Source: Chitinophagaceae bacterium
GTDB lineage: Bacteria > Bacteroidota > Bacteroidia > Chitinophagales > Chitinophagaceae
DNA: 9,207 nucleotides
Reading direction: 5' to 3'
Assembly (NCBI GenBank): GCA_947481355.1
Contig: CANKGM010000062.1
Coordinates: 1 to 9,207, forward strand
In this document: piece by piece, positions 1 through 7,094 of the stretch
How positions within the stretch are numbered: position 1 is the stretch's first letter
Layout of the letters: the number at the start of each line of letters is the position of its first letter
The notes under the pieces: generated by a model
Databases searched by the model: none
Seen by the model: only the letters and a program-made list of their open reading frames with translations
What the model was told of the DNA's origin: nothing
Program-made: the position numbers and the translations under genes

Positions 1-44
1 GTAAACCTTAGTGGCAACTTAATCTAATTATGCTGCCCTTGAAA

Positions 45-1340
45 TCAACTAGGCAATTTCCATCCTTCTCTAAACATTGGCTTTGTCAAACTATTGGCCT
101 CAGCATCATTTTTAAATACTTCTTTTTTAGGATCCCATTCTAATGGCCGCCCTAACCAGTATGCGATGTTTGCCAAATTACACACTGTGCTGGTGCGATG
201 ACCAGTTTCAACGTCGCAAATTGGTAGTGAACCATCTTTAATACACCCTAACCAATTAAGATAATGATCAGGTGAATCATATAATTTGGTTTCACCTGGT
301 TTTAATATAGCGGTAGAGATATTAGCAGGATCACTATCAAAAAATTCACGACTGACATCAATTTTACCTTTATCACCAATGAATCGAACTGCTGCACCAC
401 GGCCAAAATCTTCATGGCGCATAACCGTTCCATTTTCATAAATAAGTTGAAGTCCTTTTGTTCGATTATCTGATGGTGGTATTAATTTTACTGGACCTGA
501 ATTATCCATGCCCATTGCCCATTGAGCAATATCAAACATATGTGCTCCCCAATCACAAATTGGCCCTCCCCCATATTCTTTATATGCCCTCCAATTTGGA
601 TATACATCTTGTTCTACTGGAGGAGCTAATTCTGGATTGAATGGATTGTAGGGCGCTGGACCAATCCAAGCGTCCCAATTTAGCCCAGGCCTCAACGTTT
701 TTTCGGAGAGGTTATAGGGGATTGCTTTATCTCCTACACTAACAAGAATTTCTTTCACTGTACCGATATATCCATTTCGAACTAATTCGCAGGCATGTCG
801 AAAGTTTTCTCTCGAACGCTGCATGCTTCCGGTTTGGAATACAATCTTGTTTTTTCGTGCGGCTTTGACCATGGAACGGCCTTCTTCAATGGTATGTGCC
901 AAGGGCTTTTCACAATACACATGCTTACCTGCATTTGCAGCATGAATAGATTGCATAGCATGCCAATGATCGGGTGTAGCAATAACAACGGCATCTATAT
1001 CCTTTCTTGTCAAAAGTTCTTGATAATCATCATATGCTGTAAACGCTTTGAAACTACTCCCCGATTTTTCTTTTCGTTGAGTAGCGTAAAGATCAGCTGC
1101 AATGGAATGAAAATAATGTAACTTATTAATGTCTACATCTGCCCCTGCAACAATATTTGCTTTATCATAAAAATTATACAATAACCCCCGACCTTGCTTG
1201 CCTGTTCCAATAAAACCAAGGTTGATCATATCACTTGGCGCTGTATAACCTTGACCTCCCAAAACAAAACGGGGTAAAATCGAAAAGGCAGCAACAGCCT
1301 TTGCGCTTTGTCCTATAAATTTTCTCCTACTATTTTTCAT
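45..1340 (-). CDS. Exported Gfo/Idh/MocA family oxidoreductase (paralogue 1)
   Basis: This 431-residue protein is a probable NAD(P)-dependent sugar or sugar-derivative oxidoreductase acting outside the cytoplasm. The N-terminus carries a twin-arginine motif (SRRKFIG, residues 4-10) followed by a hydrophobic stretch, which suggests Tat export already folded with its cofactor. The Rossmann domain starts near residue 39 with an intact G-x-G-x-x-G loop (G45, G47, G50). Further family marks are ATPDHWH (121-127), the EKP motif with the likely catalytic lysine K145, and D-W-G-A-H-M-F-D (263-270), whose H267 and D270 fit the active site. Length is normal for the exported branch of the family. It lies 107 bases downstream of the MFS transporter on the same strand, so co-transcription is plausible; no convincing promoter was seen in the gap. 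The substrate is unknown. NAD-dependent glycosidases of GH109 share this architecture and cannot be excluded. Confidence 0.9.
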   Translation of the reverse strand: MKNSRRKFIGQSAKAVAAFSILPRFVLGGQGYTAPSDMINLGFIGTGKQGRGLLYNFYDKANIVAGADVDINKLHYFHSIAADLYATQRKEKSGSSFKAFTAYDDYQELLTRKDIDAVVIATPDHWHAMQSIHAANAGKHVYCEKPLAHTIEEGRSMVKAARKNKIVFQTGSMQRSRENFRHACELVRNGYIGTVKEILVSVGDKAIPYNLSEKTLRPGLNWDAWIGPAPYNPFNPELAPPVEQDVYPNWRAYKEYGGGPICDWGAHMFDIAQWAMGMDNSGPVKLIPPSDNRTKGLQLIYENGTVMRHEDFGRGAAVRFIGDKGKIDVSREFFDSDPANISTAILKPGETKLYDSPDHYLNWLGCIKDGSLPICDVETGHRTSTVCNLANIAYWLGRPLEWDPKKEVFKNDAEANSLTKPMFREGWKLPS

Positions 1341-1447
1341 ACCTACAAATTAAATAATGATCCTTAATGACTCAATTAACAATGAATATATAAATATACT
1401 TAAGCAATTCTACTTAGCTAGGATTCAAGGAACAATACTTACTTAAT

Positions 1448-2734
1448 CTAACCCTTGGCAGGCGACATTTTTGGATTAATAAAATGAATTAAAATCCATG
1501 CCACCAAATAGGCACAACTACAAATACCAAAAATAAGGTTATACCCAATAGTTATATCACCAGCTGATTTTGCAGTCTCGAGAATATTTCCAATAAATAA
1601 TGGGAATAATATCCCTCCTACCGCACCAGCCATTCCACCAATACCAATCACTGAACTAACATCTTTGTTTTTAAACATGTCTGTTGCCACCGAATAAATA
1701 TTTGCACTCCAGGCTTGGTGTGCTGCTGCAGCGACACTAATAAAACCTACCACAACCCATATATTTGGCGCGTATTTAATTAGAAATATAGGTACTACAG
1801 CAAGCGCAAAAACGAAAAGTGCAGTTTTCCGTGCCTTATAAATTGGAAATCCCTTTCGTATCATCCAAGAAGAAAACCAGCCTCCCCCAATACTTCCAAT
1901 GGTTGTCATGGTATATACCACAACTAAGGGGATACTTGGCTTAGTTAAACTTAAATTGTATTTGGTGGAGAAATAAGACGGAAGCCAAAACAAGAAAAAA
2001 GCCCAAACAGGATCTGTCATAAATTTTCCAACAATAAACACCCATGTTTGTTTACGTGAAAATAAACTAGCCCAGTCTAATGGTGCTTCAACAACAATTG
2101 AATCTTCAACCGGCACATCAGAATTAATATACGCTAGTTCCTCTTTGCTCACCTTTTTATGCCGTGAAGGAATTTCATATAATATAACCCAAAATATAAG
2201 CCAAAGAAATCCTAATGCCCCAGTTACAACAAAAGCCATTTGCCAACCAAAAGCAGCCAACAATAGTGGGACAACAATAGGCACAATCATAGCGCCTATA
2301 TTAGCCCCGGAATTGAAAATTCCAGTGGCCAAAGCGCGCTCACGTTTAGGGAACCATTCTGCAATAGCTTTTAGTGCAGCAGGAAAATTCCCTGATTCCC
2401 CCAAACCCAAGAGTGCCCTGACTCCCAAAAATCCAAGTGTAGATCGTACCCCAGCATGTAAAATAGCCGCAACACTCCAGAAAACGATCACTATAGTATA
2501 ACCAAGCTTTGATCCAATTTTATCAATAAATCTGCCAAAGGCAAGCAAACCAAAGGCATAGGACGCAGTAAATGCCATGACTATCCTGCTGTAATCATTT
2601 TCTGTCCAGCCAAACTCTTGTTCTAAGGTTGGTTTTAGAATTCCAATTACATTTCTGTCTATATAATTTATAGTGGTAGCAAAAAACAATAATGCTACAA
2701 CACTCCATCTATATTTTGAATATTTTCTACTCAT
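1448..2734 (-). CDS. MFS transporter, ACS family, hexuronate/sugar-acid type
   Basis: This 428-residue inner-membrane protein is a probable proton-coupled importer of hexuronates or related sugar acids. It has the two-bundle major facilitator layout, with about 12 hydrophobic segments and a cytoplasmic loop near residues 188-225. Marks of the anion:cation symporter group (ExuT, GudP, DgoT relatives) are NYIDRNVIG (23-31), a motif A variant GRFIDKIGSK (67-76), GESGNFPAALKAIAEWFP (112-129), FWLPSYF (249-255) and AHQAWSANIYSVATDMF (338-354). Codons just upstream of the chosen ATG are replaced by an A-rich leader containing a run of seven A, usual for Bacteroidota. It is divergent from uxuA across a shared 264-base region and is followed by an oxidoreductase gene. 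Neighbouring uxuA, KDPG aldolase and the kinase tail point to glucuronate, galacturonate, fructuronate or mannonate as cargo. The exact substrate is inferred from context, not from the sequence. Confidence 0.88.
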   Translation of the reverse strand: MSRKYSKYRWSVVALLFFATTINYIDRNVIGILKPTLEQEFGWTENDYSRIVMAFTASYAFGLLAFGRFIDKIGSKLGYTIVIVFWSVAAILHAGVRSTLGFLGVRALLGLGESGNFPAALKAIAEWFPKRERALATGIFNSGANIGAMIVPIVVPLLLAAFGWQMAFVVTGALGFLWLIFWVILYEIPSRHKKVSKEELAYINSDVPVEDSIVVEAPLDWASLFSRKQTWVFIVGKFMTDPVWAFFLFWLPSYFSTKYNLSLTKPSIPLVVVYTMTTIGSIGGGWFSSWMIRKGFPIYKARKTALFVFALAVVPIFLIKYAPNIWVVVGFISVAAAAHQAWSANIYSVATDMFKNKDVSSVIGIGGMAGAVGGILFPLFIGNILETAKSAGDITIGYNLIFGICSCAYLVAWILIHFINPKMSPAKG

Positions 2735-2875
2735 GATAGCGTTTTTTTATTCAGCCTATTCTATTGCCTCACTGACTTTTAGGTTACCTAATTTTAATAT
2801 CTATCAAGTTAAGCTTTATCATTAATCTATGACCGAATTAAAGAAGAAAATTTAGTTTACATCATACCACAATTT

Positions 2876-2889
2876 CGATAACGTTTTCG
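2876..2889. promoter_or_regulatory. Candidate LacI-family operator in the divergent exuT-like/uxuA region
   Basis: The 14 bases CGATAACGTTTTCG form an inverted repeat around a central CG, with six of seven base pairs symmetric (only 2879/2886 mismatched). CG-centred palindromes of this size are typical LacI-family operators, and LacI-type regulators commonly control uronate genes. The site lies between the two divergent start codons and about 35 bases upstream of the candidate uxuA -7 element, so it could act on either promoter. No regulator gene is in the window. The assignment rests on symmetry and position only. Confidence 0.45.
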
Positions 2890-2924
2890 TTGAAAATTAT
2901 TCAAGATCAGTAATTCAAAGAATA

Positions 2925-2932
2925 TAACTTTG
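2925..2932 (+). promoter_or_regulatory. Candidate Bacteroidota -7 promoter element for uxuA
   Basis: TAACTTTG matches the Bacteroidota -7 consensus TAnnTTTG exactly. Transcription would begin a few bases downstream, giving a leader of roughly 60 bases before the uxuA ATG. A good -33 TTTG box at the expected distance was not found, so the call is tentative. The last four bases are part of an 8-base palindrome, TTTGCAAA (2929-2936). No matching element for the opposite (transporter) direction was found in the region. Confidence 0.4.
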
Positions 2933-2998
2933 CAAACAGACAGATTTTATTTTTTGAATAAAATTTTCGTAGTTTAAAATACTCAATTACACGATATC

Positions 2999-4162
2999 AT
3001 GAAAGAACTTAGACAAACTTGGAGATGGTTTGGACCAGATGACCCCGTTACACTTCAAGACATCAGACAAACCGGAGCAGTAGGTATTGTAACAGCCCTA
3101 CATCAAGTTCCTCATGGAGAAGTATGGACTTATGAAGATATTATTGAACGAAAAAATCTGATCGAGTCATATGGCCTTACATGGGACGTAGTGGAAAGTG
3201 TAACCATCCATGAAGAAATCAAAACTAAATCAGGCGACTATACCAATTGGATTGAAAAATACAAAGAATCCCTTCGCAATCTTGCTAAAGCAGGTCTACG
3301 CGTAATCACCTATAATTTCATGCCTGTTAATGATTGGACCAGAACCCAATTGGATTATACCATGCCAGATGGTTCTAAGGCGTTGTACTTCAATTGGATT
3401 GACTTAGCTGTGTTTGATATGTTCATTCTAGAACGAAAAAATGCAAGGCAGTCATATTCAAATAAAATCGTCCAACAGGCCGAGATTAAATTCAAACAAT
3501 ATACCCAAGAGGAACTCGATCAGCTTGCGGGGGTAGTGATGTTTGGCATACCAGGCGAAAAGAAGATAACTGTAGAAAGCATGCTGGAAAAATTATCTCG
3601 CTATGACAATATCAAACAGGAAGACTTAAGAAACAATCTTGTTTACTTTCTTCAGCAAATCACTCCTCTCTGCGATGAACTAAACCTTGACTTAGCCATC
3701 CACCCTGATGATCCACCGTGCGATATTCTTGGATTGCCCAGAATTGTGAAAAATATAGAAGACTTAGAATTCATTATCAACGCAGTACCAAATAAAAGCA
3801 ACGGCATTTGCTTCTGTACCGGATCACTTGGTGCAAACCCTGACAATAACCTTCCAGAAATGGTGAAAAAATTAGGGTCACGCATTCATTTCACTCACCT
3901 AAGAAATGTAAAAAAAGATTCTGAAGGTAATTTTTATGAAGATGACCATCTTGGCGGCGATAATGATATGTATGCCGTCTTAAAAGAACTCCTCATCATC
4001 CAACAAAATGTGCCAAATCAAATTTCATTTAGACCTGACCATGGACACCAAATGATTGACGATCTAAAAAAGGTTACCAATCCCGGTTATTCTTGCATAG
4101 GCCGACTAAGAGGACTTGCAGAAATTAGAGGGCTACAACTTGGCATTTTAAGAAGTCTGTAA
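2999..4162 (+). CDS. uxuA: Mannonate dehydratase
   Basis: UxuA removes water from D-mannonate to give 2-keto-3-deoxy-D-gluconate (KDG), in the cytoplasm, as a step of hexuronate breakdown. The 387-residue length is close to the E. coli enzyme (about 394). The N-terminal block TWRWFGPDDPVTL (7-19) and the substrate-side segment YNFMPVNDWTRT (105-116) are characteristic. The metal-binding residues of this TIM-barrel enzyme are recognisable as H235 (AIHPDDPP), C273 (CFCTGSLG), H300 (FTHLRN) and D347 (FRPDHGH). The protein has no signal peptide. The start is the first in-frame ATG after the AT-rich divergent region, with no Shine-Dalgarno sequence. It is read away from the transporter gene, and KDG kinase and KDPG aldolase, which would use its product, are encoded further right on the opposite strand. 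A DUF1080 gene follows after 99 bases. Nothing looks broken. Confidence 0.96.
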   Translation: MKELRQTWRWFGPDDPVTLQDIRQTGAVGIVTALHQVPHGEVWTYEDIIERKNLIESYGLTWDVVESVTIHEEIKTKSGDYTNWIEKYKESLRNLAKAGLRVITYNFMPVNDWTRTQLDYTMPDGSKALYFNWIDLAVFDMFILERKNARQSYSNKIVQQAEIKFKQYTQEELDQLAGVVMFGIPGEKKITVESMLEKLSRYDNIKQEDLRNNLVYFLQQITPLCDELNLDLAIHPDDPPCDILGLPRIVKNIEDLEFIINAVPNKSNGICFCTGSLGANPDNNLPEMVKKLGSRIHFTHLRNVKKDSEGNFYEDDHLGGDNDMYAVLKELLIIQQNVPNQISFRPDHGHQMIDDLKKVTNPGYSCIGRLRGLAEIRGLQLGILRSL

Positions 4163-4188
4163 GTGTTATTTAACGTATAGTTTTTTTT
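4157..4188 (+). terminator. Weak candidate terminator or attenuator after uxuA
   Basis: A short, interrupted hairpin (GTTA/TAAC core with wobble and mismatched flanks) overlaps the uxuA stop codon and is followed by a run of eight T at 4181-4188. The T run is what draws attention; the stem is weak. If real it would only partly separate uxuA from the downstream gene. Confidence 0.25.
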
Positions 4189-4232
4189 GGATGACGATAG
4201 TTTTATCTCTAGCTTAGATAATAGGCCATTAT

Positions 4233-4240
4233 TAACTTTT
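4233..4240 (+). promoter_or_regulatory. Weak candidate -7 element before the DUF1080 gene
   Basis: TAACTTTT matches the TAnnTTTG consensus except at the last base and shares its first seven bases with the candidate uxuA element (TAACTTTG). It lies about 22 bases upstream of the preferred ATG at 4262. A transcript starting here would exclude the upstream in-frame ATG at 4187. No -33 box was recognised. Confidence 0.2.
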
Positions 4241-4261
4241 CAACGCAACTATATAATCAAC

Positions 4262-5629
4262 ATGAAAAAACTGATTGCATTTATTTTTATTTCCTCAGCA
4301 CAATTTGCTATTGCACAACATTCAGACAACAGATGGGTTTCATTGTTTAATGGAAAAGATCTAACTGGATTCAAGCAATTAAATGGAAAGGCAATATACC
4401 ATGTAGAAAAGGGAGAAATCGTTGGTACAACAGTTTATGGAGAACCAAATTCATTTCTAGCAACAGAAAAAACATATGGCGACTTCATACTCGAAGTGGA
4501 TTTAAAATTAAATGCCGACATGAATTCAGGCATTCAGTTTAGAAGCGAAACTTCCACAACAGAAAACGGACGCGTCTTTGGCTATCAAATGGAAATAGAT
4601 CCTTCATCTCGAGCGTGGAGTGGTGGCATATATGATGAAGGCAGAAGAGGATGGCTCTATCCACTTGAATACAATGAAGCAGCTAAAAAAGCTTTTAAAC
4701 CTACTGAATGGAATCATTACCGCATTGAATGTATTGGCAATAGCCTTAGAACATGGGTCAATGGCGTGGCCTGCGCTTCCGTTATCGACAACCTTACTGC
4801 TAAAGGATTTATAGCACTACAAGTTCATTCTGTAGGTGATAAAAAAGATGAAGGAAAAACAATTCACTGGAAAAACATAAGAATACAAACCCAAAACATT
4901 AAACCATCTCCTGCAGATGCCCTTTTTGTTGCGAACCTTATACCAAATAACCTCTCAGCAAGTGAACAAAAAAATGGATACACCATGTTGTGGGATGGAA
5001 AGACATCAACTGGATGGAGAGGCGCTTATAAAGATAGATTCCCAAATGAAGTATGGAAAATTGACAATGGGGAACTGACTGTATTAGGTAAACTTGGAGC
5101 AGAATCAGCTGCTGGCGGAGACATCGTAACGGAAAAAGAATTTGGAGCATTTGACTTGCAGTTTGAATTTAAGATTTCCGACACCGCAAATTCAGGTGTT
5201 AAATACTTTGTAACAGAAAAAGAAAATAATGTAGGCTCAGCCATTGGACTTGAATACCAAATACTTGATGACGACAAACACCCTGATGGCAAACTTGGTG
5301 TTGTAGGCAACAGAACCATGGCTTCTCTTTATGATCTCATTCCTGCAGCGAATATGTTGGACATGAATGCAAGTAGAAGAGATCGTTTGCCAATTGGAGA
5401 ATGGAACAGAGGCAGAATCATCGTATACCCTAATGGAAAAATTATTCATTGGCTGAATGGCTATAAGATGGTTGAATACCAACGAGGCAGTCCCGCATTT
5501 TATGCATTAGTAGCCAGAAGTAAGTATGCAAAATGGGAGAACTTTGGAATGGCTTCTAAGGGGAAGATTTTACTTCAGGAGCATGGCACTAAGGTTTCAT
5601 TTCGAAGCATAAAAATCAAAGAACTTTAA
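4262..5629 (+). CDS. Secreted protein with two DUF1080 (3-keto-disaccharide hydrolase-like) domains
   Basis: This 455-residue protein is probably periplasmic or surface-exposed. From the ATG at 4262 it begins with a clear Sec signal peptide (MKK, hydrophobic core, AIA before Q19), so this start is preferred over the in-frame ATG at 4187, which would put 25 mostly polar residues in front. Two copies of the DUF1080 beta-sandwich fold follow, roughly residues 25-209 and 239-455. Parallel landmarks are SLFNGKDLTGFK (27-38) and MLWDGKTSTGWR (242-253), NSGIQFRS and NSGVKYFV, GYQMEID and EYQILDD, and the WVNG/WLNG strands. DUF1080 (PF06439) is named for hydrolysis of 3-keto-disaccharides and is related in fold to lectin-like glucanases. 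The gene is followed 97 bases later by an exported Gfo/Idh/MocA gene, a pairing that suggests redox-assisted glycoside cleavage. Whether both domains are catalytic, or one only binds sugar, cannot be told. Confidence 0.9.
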   Translation: MKKLIAFIFISSAQFAIAQHSDNRWVSLFNGKDLTGFKQLNGKAIYHVEKGEIVGTTVYGEPNSFLATEKTYGDFILEVDLKLNADMNSGIQFRSETSTTENGRVFGYQMEIDPSSRAWSGGIYDEGRRGWLYPLEYNEAAKKAFKPTEWNHYRIECIGNSLRTWVNGVACASVIDNLTAKGFIALQVHSVGDKKDEGKTIHWKNIRIQTQNIKPSPADALFVANLIPNNLSASEQKNGYTMLWDGKTSTGWRGAYKDRFPNEVWKIDNGELTVLGKLGAESAAGGDIVTEKEFGAFDLQFEFKISDTANSGVKYFVTEKENNVGSAIGLEYQILDDDKHPDGKLGVVGNRTMASLYDLIPAANMLDMNASRRDRLPIGEWNRGRIIVYPNGKIIHWLNGYKMVEYQRGSPAFYALVARSKYAKWENFGMASKGKILLQEHGTKVSFRSIKIKEL

Positions 5630-5726
5630 TTACCACTTTATTTTATCAAACTATTACTTTCCTCATGCAGTTTAGAAAATAATCGTAAATTAAATCTTTC
5701 AAAAAACATTCATTTAAAAAAATATC

Positions 5727-7082
5727 ATGACACATCGCAGAACCTTCATAAAGCAATCAGCAAAAGCTACTGCAGCCACAGCATTGGCCTCCATGAGTTG
5801 GACAGCTAAATCATACGGGAATATCATTGGAGCGAATGACAGGGTTAGGGTTGGTGTCATCGGTTTCTCAGATAGGCATCGCAGCTCTCATATACCTGCA
5901 TTTATGAACCACTATAAAGAACTAAACTTTGACATTGTTGCGGTATCCGACATATGGAAGGTTCGTAGAGAGGAAGGAGTAGAATACCTTAAATCAAAAA
6001 TGGGTCATGATATCATAGGATGCAAAAACAATGAAGAACTTCACTCTTTGAAAGATATTGATGCTGTATTTATTTCGACTGCAGACTTCCAACATGCCTT
6101 ACATACTATAGAAGCCCTCAAAGCAAATAAAGATATCTATGTAGAAAAGCCATTTGCCGAAACGATGGAAGATAATCGAGCTGCGCTAAAAGCGGCAAAA
6201 GCATCGGATCGTATCATACAGGTAGGATCACAACGTAGATCAGGACCTAACTATCAAGCAGCAGCAAAATTCATCCAATCAGGCCAATTCGGTGACATCA
6301 CTATGGTTGAGTTAGCTTGGAACGTAAATCAACCTGGCCGTTGGAGAAGAGAAGCATTAGTAGCTAAATGCGAAGAAAAAGATCTTGATTGGAAACGCTA
6401 TCTAATGAATAGGCCTTATGAAAATTTTGACCCACGTAAATACTTAGAGTATAGACTATTTTGGCCGTATTCATCTGGACTTTCTGGTCAATGGATGAGT
6501 CACCAAATCGATACCGTAAATTGGTTTAGTGAACTAAGTCACCCAAGAAGTGTGGTTGCTAATGGTGGCATTTATAAATGGAAAGATGGAAGAAAAAACT
6601 GGGATACAATAACATCTGTATTTGATTATGGCCCAACAGATGATTTAACAAAAGGATTTCAAGTTGTATTCACTTCACGCATGCATAATGGAGACGACGA
6701 CCCAAGTGAAATATATTACAGCAATGGTGGTGAATTAAATCTAATCACCAACAAAGTTTCTTCGCACGGTGGATTAAGCGAGAAAGCAGCAGGACAAATG
6801 AAAATGAAAGCCAACTTACTCCCAGACGTTAACCTTACCGAACTTGCTATCAAAGTTGAATCAGGTGCTAACACAGGTGGTGATATGTTAACTTCAACCC
6901 ATGTAAGAAATTGGATGGAATGTATCCGTAGCAGAAAACAAACTAATGCGCCTGTTGAAGCAGGTTATAGTCATTCCATTGCAACCATCATGACAAATGC
7001 GGCCGCAAGAACTGGCGAAAAAGTAACCTTCGATGAAAAAACACAAGAGGTAATGGCAGGTGGGAAACCGTTTAAATACTAA
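5727..7082 (+). CDS. Exported Gfo/Idh/MocA family oxidoreductase (paralogue 2, altered nucleotide loop)
   Basis: This 451-residue protein is a second twin-arginine exported oxidoreductase. HRRTFIK (3-9) plus an alanine-rich segment gives a Tat signal very like that of the paralogue at 45-1340 (both read RR-x-FI-x-QSAKA), though the mature proteins differ widely. The Rossmann start is GVIGFSDRH (43-51): where the family usually shows G-x-G-x-x-G, the second and third glycines are replaced by S48 and H51. VEKPFAE (139-145) keeps the EKP motif with K141, and QWMSHQIDTVNW (255-266) supplies H259 and D262, with glutamine where paralogue 1 has aspartate. It follows the DUF1080 gene by 97 bases with no obvious promoter, so an operon is likely. 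The start is the ATG behind an A-rich leader. Function is probably oxidation or reduction of a sugar moiety, possibly with a tightly held cofactor; the substrate is unknown. Confidence 0.88.
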   Translation: MTHRRTFIKQSAKATAATALASMSWTAKSYGNIIGANDRVRVGVIGFSDRHRSSHIPAFMNHYKELNFDIVAVSDIWKVRREEGVEYLKSKMGHDIIGCKNNEELHSLKDIDAVFISTADFQHALHTIEALKANKDIYVEKPFAETMEDNRAALKAAKASDRIIQVGSQRRSGPNYQAAAKFIQSGQFGDITMVELAWNVNQPGRWRREALVAKCEEKDLDWKRYLMNRPYENFDPRKYLEYRLFWPYSSGLSGQWMSHQIDTVNWFSELSHPRSVVANGGIYKWKDGRKNWDTITSVFDYGPTDDLTKGFQVVFTSRMHNGDDDPSEIYYSNGGELNLITNKVSSHGGLSEKAAGQMKMKANLLPDVNLTELAIKVESGANTGGDMLTSTHVRNWMECIRSRKQTNAPVEAGYSHSIATIMTNAAARTGEKVTFDEKTQEVMAGGKPFKY

Positions 7083-7094
7083 GATTTAGCTGGA

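Noticed and set aside
1..44. A possible further gene or terminator left of the first oxidoreductase.
   Set aside because: Forty-four bases show no clear reading frame tail or hairpin with a T run, so nothing can be supported.
691..705. An AACGTTTTTTCGG stretch resembling half of the operator-like palindrome.
   Set aside because: It lies inside the first oxidoreductase gene, has poor symmetry and is explained by coding sequence.
795..1121. A 108-codon open frame on the plus strand.
   Set aside because: It is antisense to the well-conserved Gfo/Idh/MocA gene, with a cysteine-rich, low-plausibility protein and no leader of its own.
1391..1398. Minus-strand TATATTTA as a -7 element for the first oxidoreductase gene.
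   Set aside because: It matches TAnnTTTG only in part, sits in very AT-rich sequence and has no recognisable -33 box.
2145..2501. A 118-codon open frame on the plus strand.
   Set aside because: It lies opposite the transmembrane-coding part of the MFS gene; the apparent composition is a by-product of that strand.
4187..4261. In-frame upstream ATG extending the DUF1080 protein by 25 residues.
   Set aside because: The extension is mostly polar and would precede a textbook signal peptide starting at 4262; a candidate -7 element at 4233-4240 also lies downstream of that ATG.
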